From an uncultured bacterium (GTDB taxonomy: Bacteria; Verrucomicrobiota; Kiritimatiellia; CAIKKV01; CAITUY01): DNA of 64,000 nt. Position numbers and translations under genes: made by a program. The stretch covers positions 1 through 64,000 of the forward strand of contig CAITUY010000177.1 in assembly GCA_903895695.1 (NCBI GenBank), written 5' to 3'. A model generated the notes under the pieces. It did no database searches and was not told where the DNA came from. It worked only from the letters and a program-made list of their open reading frames with translations. This document shows positions 16,810-25,816 of the stretch, piece after piece (the stretch's first letter is position 1; every line of letters begins with the position of its first letter).

Positions 16810-17808
16810 ATGACACAGGCGAACGATTCAGCCGTGAAGGCTCTGGTCTTGATGTCGGGCGGGCTGGACAGCCGCCTGGCGGCGTGTGTGTTGCGCGCGC
16901 AGGGGATCGCGGTCACGGGAGTGAGTTTCACCAGTCCCTTCTTCGAGGCCACCAAGGCGCGTGAGGCCGCCGCCGTGCTCGGCTTGCCGCTCCTGGTGGA
17001 GGATTTCACCGACGACATACTCGGCCTGGTGGAGCATCCCCCGCATGGGTTCGGCTCCGGCATGAATCCCTGTATTGACTGTCACGCCGCCATGCTCCGG
17101 CGGGCGGGCCTGCTCATGGAGCGCGAGGGGTACCGGTTCATCGCCACCGGCGAGGTGCTCAACCAGCGGCCGATGTCCCAGACCCGCCACAACCTGGAGG
17201 TTGTGGCCGTGGAATCCGGCTACAAGGATTCCATCGTGCGGCCCCTGAGCGCGCGGTTGCTGCCGGAGACGGAGCCGGAGCGGCGCGGCTGGGTCGACCG
17301 CAGCCGCCTGCTCGCGCTCGAGGGCCGCAGCCGCAAACCCCAGTTTGCGCTGGCCGCGCAGTACGGCCTCAAGGACTGGCCCGCGGCGGCAGGGGGCTGC
17401 CGGTTGACGGAGCCGAATTTTGCCGGGCGGCTGCGCGAACTCAAGCGGAACGAAGGGCTGCGCGATCTCGAGGCCATTCGCAGGCTGAGGATGGGCCGGC
17501 ACTTCCGGATCGCGCCGGCGGTCAGGCTGGTCGTCGGCCGCGACGAGGCCGACGACGAGGCGCTCGAACGGGCGGCCCGGCCTGGGGTGGATATCGTGCT
17601 GGGGCCGGTCGATGTGCCCGGCCCCACGGCGCTGCTGCCGGCCGCGACCTCGGAGGCCGATCTTCTGTGCGCGGCGGGCATCTGTGCGCGCTACAGCCAT
17701 GCGGGCACGGAGCCGGTCGAGATCGAGGTGCGCGCCGGGGGGCAGACGCGGCGCCTGCGGGTGGAGCGTATGGCGCCCGAGGCGGTCGAACGCTTGAGAA
17801 TTGCATGA
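16810..17808 (+). CDS. PP-loop ATPase of the tRNA thiouridylase (MnmA/ThiI) superfamily
   Basis: 332 residues. The N-terminal PP-loop SGGLDS, preceded by ALVLM, binds ATP for adenylation. CIDCHAAMLRRA and the downstream FIATGEVLNQRPMSQ are typical of thiouridylase-like enzymes that act on tRNA. The C-terminus (about 230-332) is a separate small domain. It is shorter than MnmA and lacks the THUMP domain of ThiI, so the exact modification is not assigned. It overlaps the glycosyltransferase start by 4 nt (ATGA), implying translational coupling. A poor -10-like TATCCT at 16710-16715 lies upstream. Confidence 0.7.
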   Translation: MTQANDSAVKALVLMSGGLDSRLAACVLRAQGIAVTGVSFTSPFFEATKAREAAAVLGLPLLVEDFTDDILGLVEHPPHGFGSGMNPCIDCHAAMLRRAGLLMEREGYRFIATGEVLNQRPMSQTRHNLEVVAVESGYKDSIVRPLSARLLPETEPERRGWVDRSRLLALEGRSRKPQFALAAQYGLKDWPAAAGGCRLTEPNFAGRLRELKRNEGLRDLEAIRRLRMGRHFRIAPAVRLVVGRDEADDEALERAARPGVDIVLGPVDVPGPTALLPAATSEADLLCAAGICARYSHAGTEPVEIEVRAGGQTRRLRVERMAPEAVERLRIA

Positions 17809-19004
17809 GAATCCTGTTCCTTTCCGAAGTATTGCCGCATGCGCGGGTCGTCAGCGGGGCGGTCAACGTGAACCGCCGCATCTGCCTGCTGGCGGCGCGC
17901 GGCCACGAGGTCGGGCTGGCCGCCTTTATCCGGCCGTCCGAAGTCGAGTTCATCCCGGAGTTGCGGCCGGCGCTGTACGAGATGGAACTGCTGCCCGCCC
18001 CGCCCGAGCGGCAGTGGCTGCGGCGGGCGATCGTCTTCGGCTTGCGCGGCGTGCCCGGGCCGTTCGCCGAGGTGCGCGACCGGGCGATGCAGCAACTCGT
18101 GGGGCGGATGATCGACCGGTCGCACTATGATGTCGTGGTTGCCGAGTTCACGGGGATGGGGCAGTACCTGCACCGCAATCCTTATCTTCCCCCCGTGCGG
18201 CGCGTCATCTCCGTTCACACCTGCCTGACAACGGCCCTGCGGCGGACGATCCAGCTCAACCCGTGGTCGTGGGCGTCGCTGCGGGCACGCCTGAGGCTGG
18301 CGGCCATCGAGCGTTACGAATTTGCCGTTTACCGCAGCGCCGATCAGTTGCTTGCGTTGTCGGGTGAGGAGCGCGTCGACCTACAGCGCTACGCGCCCGA
18401 TCTGCGCGTGTCGGTCGTGCCGTACGGGGTGGATACGGACCACTTCCGGCCCCGACCCGACGTGCCGCCGGAGGAATGCCTGGTCTACACGGGCTATTTC
18501 CGCCAGTTCGACAACCGGGACGCCGTGTTCTGGTTCCTGCGGGAAGTCTGGCCCCGGCTGCGGGAGCGCTGGCCGGCCCTGAAGTTCTACATAGTCGGGC
18601 AGGCGCCGCCGCCCGAATTCTACGATGCCGTGCGGCGTGACGAACGGATTGTCGTGACCGGTGGGGTCCCGGACGTCGCCGACTACCTGGCCCGGGCGCG
18701 CGTCTACATCTGCCCCATGCGCATGGGGTCGGGCTTCCGGGGCAAGATTCTCCAGGCCATGGCCGCCGGGGTTCCGGTGGTGGCCACCACGATGGCGGCC
18801 GCGGGCATCCCGGCCCAGAGCGGGGCCAACATGATGCTGGCCGACACGCCGGATACCATGGTCCGGGCCATCAACCTGCTGCTGGAGGATGCCTATCTCC
18901 GGCAGGGGATCGCCGACCGGGCACGGGACGTCACGGTGGAACGTTTCGCCTGGCCGCACTGTGTCGATCTGCTGGAGCGCGTGCTCACGGGCCTGGTGAC
19001 GTAA
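17805..19004 (+). CDS. Glycosyltransferase, GT4-like
   Basis: 399 residues from the ATG at 17805. The N-terminal Rossmann-like half begins MRILFLSEVLPHARVVSGAV and covers the acceptor side. The C-terminal donor-binding half has VVPYGVDTDHFRP and GSGFRGKILQAMAAGVPVVATTMAAAG, the conserved GT4/GT1-type nucleotide-sugar loop. It is inferred to transfer a sugar during glycan or glycolipid assembly. It is coupled to the preceding PP-loop gene by a 4-nt overlap. Its last 20 bases overlap the convergent pseudopilin gene. Confidence 0.85.
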   Translation: MRILFLSEVLPHARVVSGAVNVNRRICLLAARGHEVGLAAFIRPSEVEFIPELRPALYEMELLPAPPERQWLRRAIVFGLRGVPGPFAEVRDRAMQQLVGRMIDRSHYDVVVAEFTGMGQYLHRNPYLPPVRRVISVHTCLTTALRRTIQLNPWSWASLRARLRLAAIERYEFAVYRSADQLLALSGEERVDLQRYAPDLRVSVVPYGVDTDHFRPRPDVPPEECLVYTGYFRQFDNRDAVFWFLREVWPRLRERWPALKFYIVGQAPPPEFYDAVRRDERIVVTGGVPDVADYLARARVYICPMRMGSGFRGKILQAMAAGVPVVATTMAAAGIPAQSGANMMLADTPDTMVRAINLLLEDAYLRQGIADRARDVTVERFAWPHCVDLLERVLTGLVT

Positions 19005-19686
19005 CCGGCGGCGGGCCTGTCTTGCGGCGGAGCGGTCCGGGGAGCACCAGGGCGGAAGGAACGACGGTCCAGGCCTCGGCCGTCTCCGTAGTCCACGCCC
19101 CGCGCCAACCGAGCTGGATGTTGACGGCGCCGGGGACAGGCTCGCGGGCGGTCGGCTGCCAACGGTTAGCCCAGGTTATTCCGGCCAGTACGTTGACCGC
19201 GAAAGACGCCGCGCCGCGGAAGAGGGTGCTGGTGGGGCTGGCGGTTCCCGCGGACGGCGCGTCGAGGCGGACGGCTTCGCGCAGGAGCGATACCTCGCCC
19301 TCGGGCGGAGGCGTCGGCATCAGCCGGTAGCGCACGCGCCACACCTGCATCTGCGCGAGCGGGGCCCCGGGGCTGTCGAGTGTGGCCGTGGTTAGCGTGA
19401 GATCGGCGTTCGACGACGCCTGGAATGCATCGCTCGCCACTTCGAGCGCGAAGGCCGGCGTCGAGGTTAGGGCCGTGGGCAGGGAGCAGGCAATGTCGCG
19501 GCGCACCACATCGAGGGCCTGCAGCGCCTCCTCGCGGCGCGAGTCCACCTGGCGGCGCAGGGAGGCGGTGATGGTCAGGTAAAGGGCGAGAGCCACCGCG
19601 ACGACGAGCGTGGAGACCGCGATCGCGATCATCAGTTCGATCAGCGTGTAGCCCGCGGGCAGGCGGCACTGGATGCGGCGGGACAT
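18985..19686 (-). CDS. Type II secretion/type IV pilus pseudopilin (GspJ-like)
   Basis: 233 residues with a class III prepilin leader: cleavage after G12 in AG-YTLIELMIAIAV, with the +5 glutamate at E17 and a following ~25-residue hydrophobic helix. The remainder is a globular minor-pseudopilin domain. The size and position suit GspJ, but no other gsp genes are nearby. It is 10 bp downstream of the FHA gene on the same strand. It ends inside the converging glycosyltransferase gene. Confidence 0.65.
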   Translation of the reverse strand: MSRRIQCRLPAGYTLIELMIAIAVSTLVVAVALALYLTITASLRRQVDSRREEALQALDVVRRDIACSLPTALTSTPAFALEVASDAFQASSNADLTLTTATLDSPGAPLAQMQVWRVRYRLMPTPPPEGEVSLLREAVRLDAPSAGTASPTSTLFRGAASFAVNVLAGITWANRWQPTAREPVPGAVNIQLGWRGAWTTETAEAWTVVPSALVLPGPLRRKTGPPPVTSPGP

Positions 19687-19696
19687 GCCCGGCCAC

Positions 19697-20194
19697 TTAA
19701 AGCAGCACTTTGACGACGAAGAACACGAGCCCCGCTATCACCAGGAACCCGAGAATCGCGGTCACGATGACCCACGGCTTGCGGCTGTCCTTGCGGGATC
19801 CGAACGGCGAGGCGGTTTTGAAGGTCTCGGGCACCTCGACCGGCTCGGAGAGCGCTTCAACGCTTGCGCTGCCGCCGCCGACCGGGGGCACCTCACCCGT
19901 GTCCACTTCGGCTCCGTCGAACATCAGTTCCACGGCGCCAATCTGCACGATGTCCTTGGGGCGCAGGATCGATTTGGTGACCGCCGCGCCGTTCAGTCGG
20001 GTTCCGTTGGTCGAGCCCAGGTCGACGAGGGTGTATTTCTGGCCGTCCCGCGTGATGCTGCAGTGACGTCCGGACACCGCCGAGTCCTCGACGCTGATCG
20101 TGTTCTGGGCATTGCGCCCGATGAACACTTCCTCGCGATTGAGTTCGAATTTCTGCCCCTTTACGGTGCTGGACATTCCGATGAGGACAGCCAT
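19697..20194 (-). CDS. FHA-domain protein with C-terminal membrane anchor
   Basis: 165 residues from the ATG at 20194, preceded by AAAGGA. The forkhead-associated domain (about 1-95) shows the phosphothreonine-binding pattern FIGRNAQNTISVED...SGRHCSI...DLGSTNGTRLNG. A linker and one transmembrane helix (about 142-163) end the protein. FHA proteins bind phosphothreonine made by Hanks-type kinases, such as the one at 9606-12005, though a link is only inferred. It is cotranscribed with the downstream pseudopilin. Confidence 0.85.
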   Translation of the reverse strand: MAVLIGMSSTVKGQKFELNREEVFIGRNAQNTISVEDSAVSGRHCSITRDGQKYTLVDLGSTNGTRLNGAAVTKSILRPKDIVQIGAVELMFDGAEVDTGEVPPVGGGSASVEALSEPVEVPETFKTASPFGSRKDSRKPWVIVTAILGFLVIAGLVFFVVKVLL

Positions 20195-20333
20195 AGGGAT
20201 TCCTTTCTCAGGACTTCGGAATTGCATAGTTGCACGATTGGAAATCCCTGTCAACCCGCACGCTGGCGCCTCCCGGCGATTTCTGCTACAGACGGCGGCT
20301 TCACCGGGTCACTTGATGGTGCGGGAGGACGAC

Positions 20334-21584
20334 ATGGAACTGGGACGTTTTTCGCTCGGGATGGGAGATCGCTTCGGTCGGGAGGGCGCGGCCCAGCTTG
20401 ACGCCGTGATGGCGGCGGGCCGCCTTGGCGCGGATTTGACGCCCGTCTGGAACAAGTCCAACCGCGAGCATACGATTGTCGGCACCACGCCGGCCGATAC
20501 CCGCGCGGCTGCCGATGCGGCGGTCAGGGCGGCCGGTTGGACCGGCCCGTACCGCGTTGACGCCGACCACATCAACCTGAAGACAGTGGATGGCTTCATG
20601 GCATCGAGCGATTTTTTTACGCTCGACGTGGCGGATTTCATCGGCGAAGCCCCGGCGGAGTCCGACCTGGCCGATTTCGTCAAGGCTAACCGGCGTTTTG
20701 TGGGCCGACTCGCCATTCCCGGCGCCTCGCTGGCCTTGGACGTGACGGATTCGTCGCTGGCGGAGATCGGGCGCAGGAACCTGGTGGCCGTGCGGCAGGC
20801 GGCCGCCACCTACCGGCGTATCGCGAGCGTCAAGGGCCCGGGCACTTTCGTGACCGAGGTCTCGATGGACGAGTCGGCCGAGCCCCAGACGCCCGGCGAA
20901 CTGTTCTTCATCCTGGCGGCACTGGCGGCCGAGGGCGTGCCGGTCCAGACGATTGCCCCCAAGTTCACGGGTCGGTTCAACAAGGGCGTCGACTATGTGG
21001 GTGATGTCAGCCGTTTCGAGCGCGAGTTCGGCGACGACCTGGCCGCGATCGCCTACGCCGTTCAGACCTTCGCGCTGCCGTCCGGGCTCAAGCTGAGCGT
21101 ACATTCGGGCAGCGACAAGTTCTCGCTCTATGCCCCGATGCGCCGGTTGCTGCACGCGCGTCGGGCTGGCCTGCATCTCAAGACGGCCGGCACCACGTGG
21201 CTGGAAGAAGCGGCCGGTCTGGCCCTGGCCGGCGGCGAGGGTCTGGCCCTGGCCAAGGAGATCTACGTTGAGGCCCTGGCCCGGTATGACGAGATGTGCA
21301 AGCCGTACGCAACCGTCATTGATATCGACCGGGCCAGGCTGCCGCCGCCAGCCGTCGTGCAGGCGTGGAGCGGGACACAATACGCGGCCGCCCTCCGCCA
21401 CGATCCCGCCAACCCGGCGTTCAACCCCCATCTGCGGCAGTTGATGCACGTGGGCTACAAGGTGGCGGCAGAGAAGGGGACCCGGTACCTGCAGGCGCTG
21501 GACGCCAATCGGGTGACCATCGGCGGCCTGGTGACCGCGAACCTGCTCGAGAAGCACATCCGGCCGCTGTTCGTGGGCGCGTGA
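20334..21584 (+). CDS. uxaE: Tagaturonate epimerase (UxaE-like)
   Basis: 416 residues from the ATG at 20334, with GGAGG five bases upstream. The sequence fits the D-tagaturonate 3-epimerase family, which converts tagaturonate to fructuronate in galacturonate catabolism. Telling stretches are VDADHINLKTVDGF, TEVSMDESAEPQTPGELFFIL, IAPKFTGRFNKGVDYVG and SVHSGSDKFSLY. It points to pectin or galacturonate use by the cell. No other uronate genes are adjacent. Confidence 0.7.
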   Translation: MELGRFSLGMGDRFGREGAAQLDAVMAAGRLGADLTPVWNKSNREHTIVGTTPADTRAAADAAVRAAGWTGPYRVDADHINLKTVDGFMASSDFFTLDVADFIGEAPAESDLADFVKANRRFVGRLAIPGASLALDVTDSSLAEIGRRNLVAVRQAAATYRRIASVKGPGTFVTEVSMDESAEPQTPGELFFILAALAAEGVPVQTIAPKFTGRFNKGVDYVGDVSRFEREFGDDLAAIAYAVQTFALPSGLKLSVHSGSDKFSLYAPMRRLLHARRAGLHLKTAGTTWLEEAAGLALAGGEGLALAKEIYVEALARYDEMCKPYATVIDIDRARLPPPAVVQAWSGTQYAAALRHDPANPAFNPHLRQLMHVGYKVAAEKGTRYLQALDANRVTIGGLVTANLLEKHIRPLFVGA

Positions 21585-21607
21585 CGCAGGCAATCAGGCT
21601 TTGGACC

Positions 21608-21703
21608 CCGGCGACCTTGCGTCGCCGGTGAACCCGACTGGCTGGAAAAGCCGGCTTTTCCAGCCAGTCATCCGTCCCTGCCGCGCAAGGCGGCAGGTGA
21701 CGG
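21608..21703. repeat. Cluster of three hairpins including a 34-bp perfect palindrome
   Basis: Hairpin 1 has 8-bp arms at 21608-21615 and 21621-21628. Hairpin 2 at 21636-21669 is a perfect 34-bp palindrome beginning GACTGGCTGGAAAAGCC. Hairpin 3 has 8-bp arms at 21677-21684 and 21690-21697, extended by CCGTC/GACGG. None is followed by a T tract, so they resemble a compound repeat more than an intrinsic terminator. Confidence 0.65.
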
Positions 21704-21829
21704 GAGTCATAACGAGAAATCCCCCATCTTCCGGCTTTGGGATTGCGGCTCGCGCCGGGGGGGTGCTACTGTCGGACCCCTGATTTGGGCGTCGGCGGGG
21801 CGAGTCCTTCCGGCCCCGGGAGTACTGCC

Positions 21830-23773
21830 ATGGGACTGAATGTCACGCAGAAGATATTGAAAGATCACTTGGTCACGGGCGAGTTGACGCCGGGCCGGGA
21901 GATCGCCATCCGCATCGACCAGACGCTCACTCAGGATGCCACCGGGACGATGGCTTACTTGCAGTTCGAGGCCATGGGCCTGGACCGCGTGCGGAATGAG
22001 CTGGCCGTCAGCTACGTGGATCACAACACGATCCAGGTGGGCTTTGAGAATGCCGATGACCACCACTATTTGCAGACCGTGGCGGCGCGTTACGGGATCG
22101 TCTATTCCAAGCCCGGCAACGGGATCTGTCACCAACTACACCTCGAACGGTTTGGCGTGCCGGGCAAAACGCTGCTGGGCGCGGATTCGCATACGCCCAC
22201 GGGCGGCGGCATCGGCATGATCGCCATCGGCGCGGGCGGGATCGACGTGGCCGTGGCCATGGGTGGCGGCGCGTTCTACCTGACCGCGCCCCGGGTCGTC
22301 CGGATCAACCTCAAGGGAAAACTCCGGCCGTGGGTGACTGCCAAGGACGTGATCCTCAAGGTCCTCCAGGTTTTCACAACAAAGGGAAATGTCGGCAGCA
22401 TCTTTGAGTACGCCGGGCCCGCCCTCAAATCGCTCACCGTGCCCGAGCGCGCCACGATCACGAATATGGGCGCCGAGTGCGGCGTGACCACGTCGGTCTT
22501 CCCGAGCGATGACGTGACCCGCGCGTTCATGGAGGCGCAGGGGCGCGGCCAGGACTGGCGCGAGTTGAAGGCCGATCCGGATGCCCTCTACGAGAAGACG
22601 GTCGACATCAACCTGTCCGAGATTGAGCCCCTGGCGGCCGCGCCGCATTCGCCGGACAACATCGTCACCATCGCTTCACTCGCGGGCACCAAAGTCGAGC
22701 AAGTGATGATCGGTTCCTGCACGAACTCGTCCTTTGTCGATCTCAAGACCGTGGCGAAGATCCTGGCCGGGCACAAGGTCCATCCGGACGTGAGCCTGGG
22801 CATATCGCCAGGATCGAGGCAGGTGCTGAAGATGCTCTCGGAGGATGGCAGCGTGACGCCGTTGCTGGCCGCCGGCGCGCGCCTGCTCGAGAATGCCTGC
22901 GGGTTCTGCATCGGTAATTCGCAGTCGCCGGCAACCGACGCGGTGTCGCTGCGGACCAACAATCGAAACTTCGAGGGCCGCACCGGGACTAAGTCGGCCA
23001 AGGTCTTCCTGGTCAGCCCGCCGATCGCGGCGCTCGCGGCCATCTACGGCCGGATTGTCAATCCGCTGGCGGGGACGGACATTCCGTACCCGCGGGTGAA
23101 ATCGCCCAAGACGTTCGACCTGGACGACGCCCTGCTGCTTCGGCCGGCGGCGGACGGGTCGGCGGTTAAGATTGTGCGCGGTCCGAACATCGGCGACCCG
23201 CCGCGGAACGTACCGTTGCCCGCGGCCTTGGGAGGTGTGGCGGCGATCAAGGTGGGCGACAAGATCACGACCGATCACATCATGCCCGCCGGGGCGCGCC
23301 TCAAGTATCGCTCGAATGTGCCGGCCTATTCCAACTACGTGTTCGAGAATACGGATGCCGGTTTCGCCAAGCGGGCGGCGGCTGCGCGCGACGCGGGACA
23401 GCACAATGTGATTATCGCCGGCGACAGTTACGGACAGGGTTCGAGCCGCGAGCACGCGGCGTTGTGCCCGATGTACCTGGGCGTGAAGGCCGTGGTGGCC
23501 AAGTCCATCGAGCGCATCCATCAGGCGAACCTGATCAACTTCGGCATTCTTCCGCTGTTGTTCGAGCATGCGGCCGACTACGAGGCGGTGGCGCAGGGCG
23601 ACACGCTGCAGATCGCGGGGTTGCGGGAGACTGTCGAGGCGGGACAGACCCGGTTGGTGCTACGGAACGTCACGCGGGGCACGGACATTCCCCTGAAGGC
23701 GGAGTTCACGGAGCGCCAGCGGGCCATCCTGCTTGCAGGCGGGTTGTTGAATTACACGAAACAGGCCCGGTGA
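21830..23773 (+). CDS. acn: Aconitate hydratase
   Basis: 647 residues from the ATG at 21830. It contains the aconitase [4Fe-4S] cysteines (GSCTNSS and ENACGFCIG), the substrate motifs LLGADSHTPTGGGIG and GDSYGQGSSREHAAL, and the swivel domain at the C-terminus. The size matches the short mitochondrial/AcnA-like single-chain aconitases of anaerobes and PVC bacteria. It interconverts citrate and isocitrate, and the isocitrate dehydrogenase gene follows after a palindromic repeat. Confidence 0.9.
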   Translation: MGLNVTQKILKDHLVTGELTPGREIAIRIDQTLTQDATGTMAYLQFEAMGLDRVRNELAVSYVDHNTIQVGFENADDHHYLQTVAARYGIVYSKPGNGICHQLHLERFGVPGKTLLGADSHTPTGGGIGMIAIGAGGIDVAVAMGGGAFYLTAPRVVRINLKGKLRPWVTAKDVILKVLQVFTTKGNVGSIFEYAGPALKSLTVPERATITNMGAECGVTTSVFPSDDVTRAFMEAQGRGQDWRELKADPDALYEKTVDINLSEIEPLAAAPHSPDNIVTIASLAGTKVEQVMIGSCTNSSFVDLKTVAKILAGHKVHPDVSLGISPGSRQVLKMLSEDGSVTPLLAAGARLLENACGFCIGNSQSPATDAVSLRTNNRNFEGRTGTKSAKVFLVSPPIAALAAIYGRIVNPLAGTDIPYPRVKSPKTFDLDDALLLRPAADGSAVKIVRGPNIGDPPRNVPLPAALGGVAAIKVGDKITTDHIMPAGARLKYRSNVPAYSNYVFENTDAGFAKRAAAARDAGQHNVIIAGDSYGQGSSREHAALCPMYLGVKAVVAKSIERIHQANLINFGILPLLFEHAADYEAVAQGDTLQIAGLRETVEAGQTRLVLRNVTRGTDIPLKAEFTERQRAILLAGGLLNYTKQAR

Positions 23774-23778
23774 GGGAA

Positions 23779-23885
23779 GGCGCGGCGAGGACGCCGTCGC
23801 CCTACCCAGAGGACCGAAGGACTGGTAGGGCGTGGGCCTCCGGCCCCGCCGGTGACAGAGGCGGGCAAGCAGCCGTCGCCCTACT
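23779..23885. repeat. Dispersed palindromic repeat, family R2 (inverted copy)
   Basis: Contains the reverse complement of the left half of the 15602-15689 element (ending CGCCCTACC), then GGTAGGGCG with the right half, ending CGCCCTACT. It fills most of the gap between aconitase and isocitrate dehydrogenase. Confidence 0.7.
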
Positions 23886-23904
23886 GAGATAGGACAGACG
23901 AACG

Positions 23905-25155
<1,251 letters not shown>

Positions 25156-25220
25156 CGAGGTCGGCGACGGGTGCGGTGGTGAACGGGAACTCAACGCGAA
25201 GAGCATAAGGAGCCCAGAGC

Positions 25221-25733
25221 ATGAGCATGCGGAAGACGATAGCGGTCGGGATGGTGGTCGTGGCGTTGTTGGCGGTCGTGGCGCAGGCCGACAGTCAGGC
25301 GATAAGCCTGAGCGTGCGGGTGCACCGGGATCAGGAAAAGTTTACCGAGTATCCCTACAGCGACGGCGACCTGTCATACATGGCTGCGTGGGAAGTGCAT
25401 TCCGAGGAAGCCCTGATCCAACTCGGGGCGGACATCTGTCCGAAGTTCAAGGACAACGATGCGGTCGACTACGCCGCATCGCCGGTGCTGAACCTGATCT
25501 TCAAGGACCGGGTCTTCCGGGGCGGCCTCGGGGTGCTTTCCACTTACGAGCAGGGCGACGACAGCAAATGGATGGACATCTACTGGCAGTTCTTGTTGGG
25601 CCTCAGCTTCGATCTGCCGGCCAAGCTGTCCATCGACATATATGCCATCTATCCGTTCAAGGATTGGAGTTCGCTCGGCGACTTCGCCACGAAGGATATC
25701 GAGTACAGCGCCGGCCTGGCGTACCACTTCTAG
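25221..25733 (+). CDS. Small secreted, probable outer-membrane beta-barrel protein
   Basis: 170 residues with a signal peptide (about 1-24, cleavage near AQA). The mature part is rich in alternating hydrophobic and polar residues and ends in an aromatic residue (YHF), as in outer-membrane barrels. AAGGAG lies eight bases upstream. No family was recognised. Confidence 0.6.
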   Translation: MSMRKTIAVGMVVVALLAVVAQADSQAISLSVRVHRDQEKFTEYPYSDGDLSYMAAWEVHSEEALIQLGADICPKFKDNDAVDYAASPVLNLIFKDRVFRGGLGVLSTYEQGDDSKWMDIYWQFLLGLSFDLPAKLSIDIYAIYPFKDWSSLGDFATKDIEYSAGLAYHF

Positions 25734-25816
25734 CCGCCTGTTTCGTTTTGCCGTTCTGCATGGCAGGTCGCATTCCGGCGAGTTGGCGTAGCCCGCTCGA
25801 GCAACTCTCCGGACTG

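Noticed and set aside
20301..21593. 430-residue minus-strand frame
   Set aside because: Antisense to the tagaturonate epimerase gene; composition is that of a shadow frame and no domain is visible.
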